DNA from: Lysobacter alkalisoli
GTDB lineage: Bacteria > Pseudomonadota > Gammaproteobacteria > Xanthomonadales > Xanthomonadaceae
Assembly (NCBI RefSeq): GCF_006547045.1
Contig: NZ_CP041242.1
Location: 3,358,001-3,422,000 of the forward strand
Direction of reading: 5' to 3'
DNA length: 64,000 nucleotides
The translations under genes were made by a program, and so were the position numbers. The notes beneath the pieces were generated by a model. The model had not been told where the DNA came from. It was given only the letters and a program-made list of their open reading frames with translations, and ran no database searches. Of the stretch, positions 1 through 9,605 are shown one piece after another. Position 1 is the first letter of the stretch; each line of letters begins with the position of its first letter.

Positions 1-1029
1 GCTGCTGCCCAGATCCAGGGACACGCGCCGGAACAACGCCCGATGCTCGGCCTGGTGGTCGGCCAGCAGGGCGTCCCAGGATTTTGCGGATGCGGCATCG
101 AGTTGCGTGCGGGTGATCGCCTCAGGATCGCCGGAGACATCGTCGAAGCGCCGGTAGCTGGTGGCCGCGGTCAGCAGCACCAGCACTTCGTCGGCACTCT
201 CGACGGCGATCCGGTTGCCGTCGGCGAACAAGCGCCCGCCGGTGGCGATCACCTTGACCCGCGTGGCGAAGCGCAGACGGCCTTCGATGCCGCGCAGACC
301 GGCATTGCGCCCGGTCAGCAGCAGTTCGCTGCCATCGGCGGCGATTTCGGCGGCGTGCTCGGTGTCCAGGCCGATGCGCAGCCCGAGGAAGCCCTTTTCC
401 TCGCACGCCAGCCGCACCGCGACGCACTGGTCGACCGCCGAGACGATGACCTCGCGCTGGTGCGATCCGCCGCGGCTGCGGAACAGGGTGCGCGCGAGCG
501 CGCCATCGAGGTCCAGCTCGCGCCGGTAGTCGTGGAGTTCGGTGATGTTGCGCACGTCGAGCACGAGGTCGGCGAGCGGCTGATAGGGCATCTGCTTGAT
601 CGGCCGGCCCATGATCTTCGCGTCGGCCAGGGCCTCGGCTTCGGCGAAGCGCCCGGCGAACACCAGGCGCCGCACCTCCGGCAGCGCGGCCAGCGCCTCC
701 GGCGACTCGCCGCGGTACGGACCGCCGGCGTACAAGGTGTCCTCGTTGAGCTGCACGCGTTCGTGCTTGCCCGCGCCCCAGACCATTGCGCCCAGCCGGC
801 CGTTGCCCAGCGGCAGAGCTTCCACCCATTGCGCGGCCGGGCGCGGGTACCACAACCGCAGTGCAGCCCAGTCGGCAGCATCGGTCGCGCGCGGAGGCGC
901 AGGCGATGCCGAGGCCATCGTCGCAGCGGCAGCGTCGCCGATCGCAAGCGCACCCGCCCCCCCGGCCAGCGCGGCGGCGAGCGCGGTCTTCAGCGCGTCC
1001 CGCCGCCCGGGATCGAAGCGGGTGCTCAT
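1..1029 (-). CDS. GH95 alpha-L-fucosidase, N-terminal part (3' end outside window)
   Basis: The first 343 codons are present; the gene runs off the left edge before the catalytic barrel. The N-terminal beta-sandwich motifs of GH95 are clear: LPLGNGRLGAMVWG followed by VQLNEDTLYAGGP. GH95 enzymes remove terminal alpha-1,2-linked L-fucose, here most likely from the fucosyl-galactosyl side chain of xyloglucan. The N-terminus carries a twin-arginine signal (R9-R10 in GRRDALKT, then an Ala-rich hydrophobic stretch), so export by Tat is likely. ATG at 1029 has GGAG nine bases upstream. It is the last seen gene of the xyloglucan operon, separated from GH31 by a 103-bp gap that contains an inverted repeat, so it may have its own regulatory input. 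The family call is firm; the catalytic residues cannot be checked. Confidence 0.88.
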   Translation of the reverse strand, partial: MSTRFDPGRRDALKTALAAALAGGAGALAIGDAAAATMASASPAPPRATDAADWAALRLWYPRPAAQWVEALPLGNGRLGAMVWGAGKHERVQLNEDTLYAGGPYRGESPEALAALPEVRRLVFAGRFAEAEALADAKIMGRPIKQMPYQPLADLVLDVRNITELHDYRRELDLDGALARTLFRSRGGSHQREVIVSAVDQCVAVRLACEEKGFLGLRIGLDTEHAAEIAADGSELLLTGRNAGLRGIEGRLRFATRVKVIATGGRLFADGNRIAVESADEVLVLLTAATSYRRFDDVSGDPEAITRTQLDAASAKSWDALLADHQAEHRALFRRVSLDLGSS

Positions 1030-1089
1030 AGCACCCGCTCCGCCGTGGTTCCAGCCATCCGCGAGATCACCATTCCCATCCCCTCGTGA

Positions 1090-1109
1090 ATTGTCCACCG
1101 ATAGACAAT
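1090..1109. promoter_or_regulatory. Inverted repeat ATTGTC-N8-GACAAT upstream of GH95
   Basis: Perfect 6-bp arms with an 8-bp spacer lie in the GH31-GH95 gap, 60-80 bp upstream of the GH95 start. The size suits a dimeric regulator site. An RNA hairpin with this short stem would be weak and has no T tract, so an operator is the better guess. No cognate regulator is identified. Confidence 0.4.
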
Positions 1110-1132
1110 CATCGCGATCAGGGCCGTCGATG

Positions 1133-3997
1133 TCATTGTGCGGCGCGGGAACGGGCGACCGTGACCGCATTGCCGTCGTAGGCCACTTCGACGTCGGCCG
1201 TCGGCTCCAGCGCACCGTTGTCGCCACGCGGGCCATCGATCCAGCGTACGCGGAACTGGCGGTTCGCCAGCATGCCCGGCCAGCTGCCCTGACGCTCGCC
1301 GATGGTCAGCTCGCCGCTGGCTTCGTTCCAGGACAACGGGATGCGACTCGACTCGCCGCGCTCGTAGCCATAATTGCGGCCATCGTCCTCGTACAGCGAG
1401 AACGTGCCGTCGGCACCGGTATAGACCTCGAACGTGACCGGCGCCTCGCGCTGCTCGTCGACATATTGCTGCACAACGCCGCGCGGCACGATCGAACCGG
1501 CCTTGACGAACAGCGGCATGCGCGCCAGCGGCGCCGCAGCGGTCAGGGTCTGGCCACCCTCGTGGCGCTGCCCGGTCTCGAAATCGATCCAGGACGTGCC
1601 GGCCGGCAGATAGACCTCACGGCTGGTGGCCTTGAACGTCGTCACCGGGGCGACCAGGAACGCGGGCCCGAACAGGTACTGGTCGTTGATCGATGCCACC
1701 TGCGGGTCGTCGCCGAAGTCCATATCCAGCGCACGCAGGATGCTGCCGTCCTTGTGCCAGGTGTCGCCGGCCAGCGTGTAGATGTAGGGCAGCAGCGTGT
1801 AGCGCAGCTTCAGGTAGTGCTCGAAGCTGTCGTAGTGGGGCGTGCCGCGGTCGGCGACGTTCCAGATCTCGCGCAGCGGGTATTGGCCATGCGAGCGCAT
1901 CAGCGGCACAAAGGTGCCGAACTGGAACCAGCGCAGGTTGAGTTCGCGCCACTCCGGCAGGTGCGCCGGGTCGTGGCTCTCGTAGCGGTGCTCGGGCGAG
2001 AAGCCGCCAATGTCGAAGGTGTTGTTGGGCACCCCGGCCATTGAACCGTTGACCAGCGCGGCGACCTGCTCGCGCATGTCGTCCCAGCGCGGCACCACGT
2101 CGCCGGTCCACAGCGCGGACGCGGTGCGCTGCTGCCCGGCGAAACCCGAGCGGGTCAGGATGAACACGCGCTTGTCCGGGTCGACCTCGCGCGAGCCGCG
2201 GTACACGCCCTCGGCGTTGGGCAGCGCGTAGGAGTTGAAGAACTCCACCGACGGCCCGATCGCGGTCGGCGTGGTGCGCGCCTTGCGCTCGCCGATGTCG
2301 ATGTTGCTGTGCAGGTCCGGCTCGACCGCGTCCAGCCACCAGGCATCGATGCCCTTGCTGTTGAGCTTGTCGTTGATCTGGCGCCAGAAGATGCCCTGCG
2401 CTTCCTTCGAATAGGGATCGTAGAACGAGCTCAGGTAACCATCGCCGATCCAGTCGAGCTCGCCGACCTCGATGTTGCGCTTGTACATGAAGCCCTTGGC
2501 GTCGAGCTCCTTGAAGTGTTCGGTGGTCGGGTAGAACTTCGGCCAGACCGAGATCATGATCTGCGCGTTGCGGTCGTGCACGTGCTTGATCATGCCCTCC
2601 GGGTCGGGAAAGTGCTGCGGGTCGAAGTCGTGCGAGCCCCAGGCGTCCTCTGGCCAGTACGACCAGTCGAGCACGATGTTGTCGATCGGCAGGCCGCGGC
2701 GGCGGTACTCGTCGAGCACGTCGGTCAGTTCCTGCTGGGTCTTGTAGCGCTCGCGGCTCTGCCAGAAACCGTAGGCCCATTTCGGCAGCAGCACCGCCTT
2801 GCCGGTCAGGCGGCGGTAGCCGGCGATCACGGAGTCGGCGTCGGCACCGGCCACCACGTAGTAGTCGATGACGTTCGCCGCTTCCGACCAGATCGACAGG
2901 TCCCGGGCTTCTTCGGCCGGCAGCGGATCGCGCGCCAGCAGCGCGATGTAGGCCGGTTCGATCCGGTCCCATTCCAGCCGGACCTTGCGGCGCTCGCCGG
3001 CCTTCAGATCCAGCTCGAACTCGTGGTGCCACGGGTTCCAGTTCTGACGCCAGCGATCCATGACCAGTTCGCCGTCGACGTAGAGCTTTGCGTACTCGCT
3101 GTTGTACAGCGAGAAGGTGTGCGTGCCGTCGGCCTTGGCCGCGATCTCGCCTTCCCAGACCACGTCGCTGCGCCCGTCTTCGGCCAGGTTCTTGCCTTCC
3201 TCGGGGAAGTTTTCGAGGTTGGCGATGTACTGGTAGTTGATCTCGTCCTCGCGCCGGACGACCTTCACTTCACCATCGACCGCATAGGTTGCGGTCAAAG
3301 CGCCCTCGACGCCGTCCTTGTCGTAGAGCGTCAGGGTTTCGAGCAGCGGGCGCAGGCCGCGCGGATCGCCGTAGCGGGTGATCGAGTTGTTGTCCCAGAG
3401 GATGCCGTAGTTGCGGCTCGAAGTCAGGAACGGGATCGCGATGTCGATATTGTGCTGCAGCAGTTCGACATTGCGCCCCTTGAGGTTCACCCAGCCCTGC
3501 TGATGCATGCCGGTGCCATGGAACGCCTCGTCGTCGGGCGACTCGAAACGCTGGCGGACGCTGTAGTAGGGCTTGCCCTCGAACTCGACCGCTTCAAAGC
3601 TCCTCCCGCCCGCGATTTCCGACACCAGCGGATCGCCCGATGCGTCGAAGAACGCAACCTGGCCATCGGCTGTGGATACCTCGGCGGAAACGCCGGCGGC
3701 GCTGACGCGCACCTTGCCATCGGCCTCGCTGACTTCGAACGCCGGCGTGTCGCCTTGGCGTGCGACGCGCATCAGGCTTTCGCTGCGATCGAACTTGCCG
3801 TCCGCGGCCGCGGTGACGCGGATGATGTGATCGTCGACGACTTGCAGACGAACGGCGGCCGCGCCTTCGGCGGTCGGGCGAACGGTCACACCATCGCCGG
3901 AACGCTCCCAGGAGTCCGCCTCCGGGACACCGCAGGCCGCCAATGCCGCCGCCAGTGGCAACACCAGCCAGCGTGCATGGTTGTAGGGGGAGTTCAT
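1133..3997 (-). CDS. GH31 alpha-xylosidase with inserted PA14 domain (lipoprotein)
   Basis: Protein of 954 residues. It removes the non-reducing-end alpha-1,6-xylose from xyloglucan oligosaccharides. The signal peptide ends in a lipobox (ALAACG, Cys about residue 23), so it is probably anchored in the periplasm. Order: N-terminal GH31 sandwich, a PA14 insert (about residues 260-370, with YVDGELVMD), the TIM barrel, then C-terminal sandwiches. The nucleophile is D556 in WWLDAVEPD and the acid/base D633 in WTGDVVPRW. The PA14 insertion is the hallmark of the Cellvibrio/Xanthomonas xyloglucan alpha-xylosidases. The start chosen (MNSPYNH) has GGAG upstream and gives the signal peptide; the frame stays open further upstream without meaning. 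Its start lies 4 bp after the stop of GH35, which indicates translational coupling. Confidence 0.93.
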   Translation of the reverse strand: MNSPYNHARWLVLPLAAALAACGVPEADSWERSGDGVTVRPTAEGAAAVRLQVVDDHIIRVTAAADGKFDRSESLMRVARQGDTPAFEVSEADGKVRVSAAGVSAEVSTADGQVAFFDASGDPLVSEIAGGRSFEAVEFEGKPYYSVRQRFESPDDEAFHGTGMHQQGWVNLKGRNVELLQHNIDIAIPFLTSSRNYGILWDNNSITRYGDPRGLRPLLETLTLYDKDGVEGALTATYAVDGEVKVVRREDEINYQYIANLENFPEEGKNLAEDGRSDVVWEGEIAAKADGTHTFSLYNSEYAKLYVDGELVMDRWRQNWNPWHHEFELDLKAGERRKVRLEWDRIEPAYIALLARDPLPAEEARDLSIWSEAANVIDYYVVAGADADSVIAGYRRLTGKAVLLPKWAYGFWQSRERYKTQQELTDVLDEYRRRGLPIDNIVLDWSYWPEDAWGSHDFDPQHFPDPEGMIKHVHDRNAQIMISVWPKFYPTTEHFKELDAKGFMYKRNIEVGELDWIGDGYLSSFYDPYSKEAQGIFWRQINDKLNSKGIDAWWLDAVEPDLHSNIDIGERKARTTPTAIGPSVEFFNSYALPNAEGVYRGSREVDPDKRVFILTRSGFAGQQRTASALWTGDVVPRWDDMREQVAALVNGSMAGVPNNTFDIGGFSPEHRYESHDPAHLPEWRELNLRWFQFGTFVPLMRSHGQYPLREIWNVADRGTPHYDSFEHYLKLRYTLLPYIYTLAGDTWHKDGSILRALDMDFGDDPQVASINDQYLFGPAFLVAPVTTFKATSREVYLPAGTSWIDFETGQRHEGGQTLTAAAPLARMPLFVKAGSIVPRGVVQQYVDEQREAPVTFEVYTGADGTFSLYEDDGRNYGYERGESSRIPLSWNEASGELTIGERQGSWPGMLANRQFRVRWIDGPRGDNGALEPTADVEVAYDGNAVTVARSRAAQ

Positions 3998-4001
3998 CGC
4001 G

Positions 4002-5699
4002 TCAGTTCTCCTGTTGCTTTGCATCGAAAGTGGTGCGATAGGTCGCAAGGGTCACGCGCAGCAGTTGCACGGCATCGGAAAAGTTCAGCCCGTAGTCGGT
4101 CTGGTCGCCGTTCCAGTTGCGCTGGAATTCCCACTCGCCGTCGACATAGCGGCCTTCCTCGACCCGGTCGTAGATCAGGGCCACGCCTTGGTCGGCCGGA
4201 TGGATCGTCACCCGTGCATGCACACCGGTGACCAGGAATTCGTCCGGCCCGAGCTCGGCGATCAGCGCGCCGCCGATCGGCTCGGGATTGCCCGGCACCG
4301 CGCCCTGGAACCAGAAGTGCGGCAGGCCATAGGCGATGGTCGCGTTCCAACGATCGTTGAGCTTGACGTGCTGCTCGGGAACGCCGGGCTGCTCCGACAC
4401 GCCACGCAACCTGCCCTCCGACGCCGCCTTGGCGAATTCGCGCATGCCCTGGTTGACCTGCGCGAACGCCAGCGAGAACGGCGCGATGGTCTCCGGCGTG
4501 GTGCGCTTCACGCCCAGCGGGTAGTTGCCGTACGGCGTGTAGTCCATGCCGAACGGCACCCAGCCAATGCCGTTGTGGCCGAGCGTGGCGAACAGGTAGC
4601 GCGCGTACTCGGGCGCGTTGCCGGTCTCGGCGACGAACAGCGCGTTATCCGGGCGCGCGTAGCGCTCCAGCACCGTGGTATAGCTCACGTACTCGGGCAT
4701 GTAGATGTCCGGCGCCAGCAGGTCGATGTTCTTTGCGGCGGCCTTGTACACGTCGAGCATGTTGTCGGTCGGTCCACCACTGGCGTACTGCCCCGGCTGG
4801 CCGGGGTTGAACGGCCCGCGCAACGCGGCGTTGATGTACATCGGCAGCGGGTACTCGGCCTTGCCGGCCTGCGCCACCTGGTCGATGTAGTGCGCGATAT
4901 GCCAGGCATGGAAGGTTTCGTCGGCGTCGTCGCCGAACACCTCGCGCCACGTGCCCGGCGATTTGCCCAGGTGCGACAGCAACGCCTCCGGCACCGGCCC
5001 TTCGAACACCTGCTGCGCCAGCGGCGAGAAATCGCGCACGCCACCATAGGTACCGGGTTCGTTCTGCGGCTGCACCAGGATCACCGTGCGCTGCGCATCG
5101 TTGTCGCGCAGGTGGGCCATCAGCGCGGCAAAGGCCTTCCTGTCGGCCTGCAGCGTGGCCTCGGCATGCGGCGACAGCGAATTCAGCACCGTGCCGTCCT
5201 GGCGGACCACGCGCGGGAAACGGTCGTTGTCCAGCTTCACCCAGCGCGGCGCGTAGTTGGGGCCGTTGTTCTTCCAGGTGGCGAACCAGAGCAGGATCAG
5301 GCGCTTGTCGTGTTCGCGCGCCTGCTCCAGCAGGTGGTCGACGAAGGAGAAGTCGAACTCGTCCTCGATCGGCTCGATCTGTTCCCACGCAATCGAGACC
5401 GACACCGTGTTCGCGCCCAGCGCCTCGATCGCCGGCCATACCTGCTCCAGCGGCGCGGGATAGTTGCTGGAGTTGTGCACCTGGCCGCCGAGGACCAGGA
5501 ACGGTGCGCCGTCGACCAGCAGCGCGTGCCTGCCGTTGTCGCTGACGAAGCGCGGGATCGGGCGGGCGTCCGGCGCCGATCCATCCTGCGCCGTTGCCGC
5601 GCCTCGCGGCTGACAAGCCGCGAGCGCCAGCGCCGCCGCCAGCAGCAGGCAGCCGTACAGGCCACGCATGCCCTTCGCTGCAATCACCGGTCGCGGCAT
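4002..5699 (-). CDS. GH35 beta-galactosidase with DUF5597 C-terminal domain (lipoprotein)
   Basis: Protein of 565 residues. It should cleave terminal beta-1,2-galactose from xyloglucan side chains. After a lipoprotein signal (LALAAC) comes the GH35 barrel, with acid/base E214 in QPQNEPGTYG and nucleophile E358 in FVAETGNAPE. The C-terminus (from about residue 400) has the DUF5597-type sandwich seen in Cellvibrio Bgl35A-like enzymes. The start at 5699 (MPRPVIAAK) has a purine-rich Shine-Dalgarno stretch directly upstream; an internal Met at 5669 would give a shorter signal peptide. It lies 11 bp after the CE20-type gene and 4 bp before GH31 in the same operon. The frame is open for about 1.3 kb upstream of the start, but that part has no homology and overlaps the esterase gene. 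Confidence 0.92.
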   Translation of the reverse strand: MPRPVIAAKGMRGLYGCLLLAAALALAACQPRGAATAQDGSAPDARPIPRFVSDNGRHALLVDGAPFLVLGGQVHNSSNYPAPLEQVWPAIEALGANTVSVSIAWEQIEPIEDEFDFSFVDHLLEQAREHDKRLILLWFATWKNNGPNYAPRWVKLDNDRFPRVVRQDGTVLNSLSPHAEATLQADRKAFAALMAHLRDNDAQRTVILVQPQNEPGTYGGVRDFSPLAQQVFEGPVPEALLSHLGKSPGTWREVFGDDADETFHAWHIAHYIDQVAQAGKAEYPLPMYINAALRGPFNPGQPGQYASGGPTDNMLDVYKAAAKNIDLLAPDIYMPEYVSYTTVLERYARPDNALFVAETGNAPEYARYLFATLGHNGIGWVPFGMDYTPYGNYPLGVKRTTPETIAPFSLAFAQVNQGMREFAKAASEGRLRGVSEQPGVPEQHVKLNDRWNATIAYGLPHFWFQGAVPGNPEPIGGALIAELGPDEFLVTGVHARVTIHPADQGVALIYDRVEEGRYVDGEWEFQRNWNGDQTDYGLNFSDAVQLLRVTLATYRTTFDAKQQEN

Positions 5700-5710
5700 C
5701 GCTCCTCCCC

Positions 5711-7657
5711 TCACCAGTCGTCGCTGCGGAACGGCGACGCGGGCAGGCCGGCCTCGTTGACGAGGTCGGCGCTGGCCGGGTTGTCGCTCCATGCGTAACG
5801 CACGGCCACCGGCTTCGCCACTCGTCGGCTGCGCACGATCACGCGGTCGCCGTCGAGCACCGCATCGGCGGCATGGAACACGCCGTCCGCACCGGCCAGC
5901 ACGAATCCCTGCACGGCATCGCCACCACCGCGCGCCGCCAGCGGTCCGCTGTCGGCCTCGAACACGACCGTCGCCGCTCCGTTCTCGAAACGGGCGCCAG
6001 CGAACACCGGACCGGTATGCACCAGCGACTCGCCGTAGGCCACGTGCCGCGCCGCCAGCGCCAGGCGCTTGCCGACGTCCTGCTTGTTGCGCGGATGGAT
6101 GTCGGCGACATCGCCGACGTCGATCGCCACCACCTGGGCGGTCGCCGGCAGCGACAGCGTGGCCGACTGCGATTCGCGCAGCACCGCCCACGGACTGGCC
6201 TGGACCACGCCGTCGGCGACGGTATCGGCGGCGGTGCCGAACGCGGCCAACTGCACCCACAGGAACGGCAGCGCCGGCGCCTGCCATTGCGCGCGCCACT
6301 GCCCGATCAGGGCCGGGAACAGCTCGCGGTAACGCATCGCCTGCTCGACCGGCGCCGCGTTCGATTCGCCCTGGTACCAGATCACCCCGCGAATCCCGTA
6401 CGGCTGCAGCGGGTGGATCATCGCGTTGTACAGCAAGGTGCCGAACTGGTTCTTGTTGTCGTCGACCGCCGACACCACCGCGTTGGCCACGCGGAAGGTC
6501 CACGCACCGTCCAGCGCACGCCGCGTGCCGCCCACGGGCTGTACGAACAGTTCCGATCCGGCGCCATGGATGCCGCCGCCGCCACCGGTGTCGGTGACCC
6601 GTACCGCGATCTGGTTCACGCCCGCGCGCAGCGCCGATGCCGGCACCGCGTATTCGCGCACCAGGTTGTACTGCTGCGTGGTGGCGCCGACCCGCTGGCC
6701 GTTGACATAAGTGACATCGGAATCGTCGACCCGGCCCACGCCCAGCAGCACACCGGCCTTGGCTTCGGCGGCATCGAGCGTGAACGTGGTGCGGTACCAG
6801 GCCACGCCGTCCAGGCCGACCCAGCCATTGGATTCCCACAACCCCGGCACCGGGATCGCGACCCAGTCCGAGGCATCGAAATCGGCCGCTTCCCAGCCGC
6901 TGTCGTCCGCCGCGTCCGACCAGGCCGACAGCCGGCGCCGGGTCTCCTGCAACGCACGTTCGTCGGCCTCGCGCGCCCGCCGTGCGGCCATGGCCGCGGC
7001 GGCCGGATCCAGCCCCAGCGCGGGCGCATCCATCCACGCCTCGATCCGGCTGCCGCCCCAGCTGCTGTCGACGATGCCGATCGGCACGCCGGTGCTGTCA
7101 CGCAACTCGCGCGCGAAGAAATGCGCGACGGCGGAAAACTGGCCGGCCACGTCCGGCGACGACGCCACCCAGTCGCCGCCGGCCAGCTGCCATTGCGGTT
7201 CGCCCGACCACGACTTGGGGACCTTGAAGTGGCGGATCAGCGGATCGGTCGCGCGCGCGATCTCCGCCTCGGCATCGGCCGACTGCGAGATCGGCCATTC
7301 CATGTTCGACTGCCCCGAGGCCAGCCACACGTCGCCGACCAGCACGTCGCGCAATTCGCGTGCCGCGCGGCCGTCGTCGATCCGCAGCGTGAACGGACCG
7401 CCGGCCTCGCGCGCAGGCAACTCGACGCGCCACGCGCCGTCCGCATCGGCCCGGGCGCGGACGCGATCCCCGTCGAGCGTGACCTCGATCCGCGCGCCGG
7501 CGCCGGCGCGGCCCCAGACCTGGATCGGCTGGCCCCGCTGCAACACCATGCCGTCGGCGAAGATGCGCGGCAGCTCGACTGCGTGCGCGACGGTGGCCGC
7601 CAGGCCTGCGGCGAGCAGCAGTGCGACGCGGACGAAACGGAATCTAGTCATCGGCAT
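5711..7657 (-). CDS. SGNH-type carbohydrate acetylesterase, CE20 / sialate O-acetylesterase-like
   Basis: Protein of 648 residues with a Sec signal (cleavage near AHA-V). The SGNH block I is GQSNM (Ser117), and the C-terminal Asp/His block is DVADIHPRNK. Between them sits a jelly-roll insert (about residues 265-400), as in the xyloglucan acetylesterase that founded family CE20 in Xanthomonas. The expected role is removal of acetyl groups from galactosyl residues of xyloglucan, so that GH35 can act. Context supports this: it sits between GH2 and GH35 in the xyloglucan operon. ATG codons at 7657 and 7651 both lie inside the end of the GH2 gene (8-14 bp overlap). CE20 is inferred from context and architecture; older naming would be sialate O-acetylesterase. 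Confidence 0.85.
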   Translation of the reverse strand: MPMTRFRFVRVALLLAAGLAATVAHAVELPRIFADGMVLQRGQPIQVWGRAGAGARIEVTLDGDRVRARADADGAWRVELPAREAGGPFTLRIDDGRAARELRDVLVGDVWLASGQSNMEWPISQSADAEAEIARATDPLIRHFKVPKSWSGEPQWQLAGGDWVASSPDVAGQFSAVAHFFARELRDSTGVPIGIVDSSWGGSRIEAWMDAPALGLDPAAAAMAARRAREADERALQETRRRLSAWSDAADDSGWEAADFDASDWVAIPVPGLWESNGWVGLDGVAWYRTTFTLDAAEAKAGVLLGVGRVDDSDVTYVNGQRVGATTQQYNLVREYAVPASALRAGVNQIAVRVTDTGGGGGIHGAGSELFVQPVGGTRRALDGAWTFRVANAVVSAVDDNKNQFGTLLYNAMIHPLQPYGIRGVIWYQGESNAAPVEQAMRYRELFPALIGQWRAQWQAPALPFLWVQLAAFGTAADTVADGVVQASPWAVLRESQSATLSLPATAQVVAIDVGDVADIHPRNKQDVGKRLALAARHVAYGESLVHTGPVFAGARFENGAATVVFEADSGPLAARGGGDAVQGFVLAGADGVFHAADAVLDGDRVIVRSRRVAKPVAVRYAWSDNPASADLVNEAGLPASPFRSDDW

Positions 7658-9605
7658 TGTTTTCCTTGCGAGTTGTTTGCGGCGCGGCGGCCTCGGAGCG
7701 ATAGAAGTCCGCGACCACGTCCCACGCCCGTTTGCGTTCGCCGTGCTCCGACAACAGCCCCTTGCGGTTGAACCCGGCCTGGTACGGATGCATGCGCACC
7801 GGCGAGCGGAAATCGGCCAGCACCCAGGGCAGCACGCCCTGCACGAAAGGCAGGCCCCGGATCATCCGGAACTGCTTGCGATAGAACTCGGCCTGGTATT
7901 CCTCGTCCCAGTCGCCGGCACGTTCGCCGGCACCGCGGTGCCCGTACTTGGCCTCGGCACCGAATTCCGAGATCAACAGCGGCTTGCCCGGCGGGATCCA
8001 CTCCACCTGTTCCGGTTCGACCTTCCATGGCGTGTACCAGCCGTAGTAGATGTTGGCGCCGATCACGTCGATCGCCGAAAACAGCGGGTCGTGCATCTCC
8101 AGCCGCGCGCCATCGAAGCCGGGGCCGTAGAACGCCGCGGCGATCAGCCGGGTCGGATCCTGCGCGCGCGCCTGTGCGGCCAGCGCTGTCAGCACCGCGT
8201 CGCGCGCCGGGCCCGACGCGGTTTCGTTGGCGATGCCCCACATCACCACCGCGGCGCGATTGCGGTCGCGTCCGATCATTTCGGCCAGCATCCGCTGCAT
8301 CGTGCCGCGCGTGCCGGGATCGTCGAAATCGATGCCCTGGTAGACCGGGATTTCCAGCCACAGCAGGATGCCCATGCGGTCGGCCAGCCGCGAGAACTCC
8401 TCGCCGAACGGGTAATGCGAGGCGCGCGCGAAATTGGCGCCCAGCGCCTGCACGTGTTCCAGCAGGCGCCGGTAGTCGTCTTCGGTCGCCGCGCGGCGAC
8501 CGTCGATTTCCTCGTGCAGGTTGACCCCGCGCAAATACACCGGCTCGCCGTTGAGCAGGATCTTCTCGCCCTGGACCGCGATGCTGCGGAAGCCGATCTC
8601 GTCCTCCACCGCATCTCCGGCGGCCGACACCCGCACCCGGTACAGCTTGGGCTGCTGCGGCGACCACAGCTGCAGCGGCGCGTCGAACTCGATCGTGGCG
8701 CGGCCCGCGGCATCGGTACGCGCATCGACCGCGAGGCGCAGCTCCGGCAATTCCACCCGCACCGCCACCCCGACCTGCGCGGGTTCGACCTGCACCCAGC
8801 CGCGCACCTGCTGCAGCTCGCCGGGCGCAAGCTGCAGGTGGTAATCGCGGACATGGCGCGCCGGCAGTTCCACCAGCTGGACGCTGCGGGTCAGGCCGCC
8901 GTAGTTGAACCAGTCGACGCCCGGCGACGGCACCGCGTCGCGGCGGCGGCGATTGTCGACGTGCACCAGCAGCCTGTTTTCGCCCTGCACCAGCTTGTCG
9001 GTCAGCTCGAAATGGAACGGCGTGAAGCCGCCCTCGTGGCTGCCGACCGGTTCGCCGTTGAGGAACACGTCAGCGCGGTAATTGGCCGCGCCGAAATGCA
9101 CGAACAGCCGCCGCCCCTGCCGCCGCAGCCGTTCGATGTCGACATCGAACGGCCGGCGATACCAGACCGATCCTTCCAGCCAGTGCAGCTCCGGGTGCTG
9201 GGTGTTGAAGTCGCCCGGCACCTGCAGGGTGAAGGCATCGTCGAACCCGTATTCGTAGAACTCGTCGGGCCGCTGCGGCGTGCGATCGCGCCAGGCCGCC
9301 TTCCATTCGCCGATGCCGGAACCGTGGGCATCGATCATGGCCTGCCAGCGCCCGTCCAGCGATTGCGTCCGCCGGCCCGCGACGTTGGCGATCGGCGGCG
9401 GCATCGCACTCAGCGCGTCGTCCAGAAGGATCGGTTGCGGCGGCGATTCGGCCGGCGCTGCGTCGCCTGCGGCGGGCACCGGACGGTAGCCCTCGCCGGC
9501 CGCGTTGCCGGCGGCGGGCGGTTGCACGGGTTCGGCCGCCTGCACCGGAGCGGTGGGCAAGGCGAATGCCGTCCAGACGAGAATGGCGGCAACGATCGTC
9601 CTCAT
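7644..9605 (-). CDS. GH2 family glycosidase (beta-galactosidase / beta-glucuronidase-like)
   Basis: Protein of 653 residues with a Sec signal (ends PVQAAEP) and a Pro/Ala-rich linker up to about residue 55. A sugar-binding domain (VWYRRPFDV, YGGLTRSVQL), an Ig-like domain and a TIM barrel follow. Acid/base E461 lies in GIANET and nucleophile E547 in LISEFGAE. The substrate is not settled by sequence: GH2 covers beta-galactosidase, beta-mannosidase, beta-glucuronidase and exo-arabinosidase activities. Its start overlaps the stop of GH74 (ATGA, 9602-9605), so it is translationally coupled within the xyloglucan operon. The open frame upstream of this ATG is antisense-like noise inside GH74. I infer action on a xyloglucan galactosyl or other beta-linked side-chain sugar. 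Confidence 0.85.
   Translation of the reverse strand: MRTIVAAILVWTAFALPTAPVQAAEPVQPPAAGNAAGEGYRPVPAAGDAAPAESPPQPILLDDALSAMPPPIANVAGRRTQSLDGRWQAMIDAHGSGIGEWKAAWRDRTPQRPDEFYEYGFDDAFTLQVPGDFNTQHPELHWLEGSVWYRRPFDVDIERLRRQGRRLFVHFGAANYRADVFLNGEPVGSHEGGFTPFHFELTDKLVQGENRLLVHVDNRRRRDAVPSPGVDWFNYGGLTRSVQLVELPARHVRDYHLQLAPGELQQVRGWVQVEPAQVGVAVRVELPELRLAVDARTDAAGRATIEFDAPLQLWSPQQPKLYRVRVSAAGDAVEDEIGFRSIAVQGEKILLNGEPVYLRGVNLHEEIDGRRAATEDDYRRLLEHVQALGANFARASHYPFGEEFSRLADRMGILLWLEIPVYQGIDFDDPGTRGTMQRMLAEMIGRDRNRAAVVMWGIANETASGPARDAVLTALAAQARAQDPTRLIAAAFYGPGFDGARLEMHDPLFSAIDVIGANIYYGWYTPWKVEPEQVEWIPPGKPLLISEFGAEAKYGHRGAGERAGDWDEEYQAEFYRKQFRMIRGLPFVQGVLPWVLADFRSPVRMHPYQAGFNRKGLLSEHGERKRAWDVVADFYRSEAAAPQTTRKENNADD

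Noticed and set aside
2309-4231. 640-codon open frame on the + strand opposite GH31
   Set aside because: Antisense frame of a high-GC gene; no signal peptide or family motif, and GH31 on the other strand is unmistakable.
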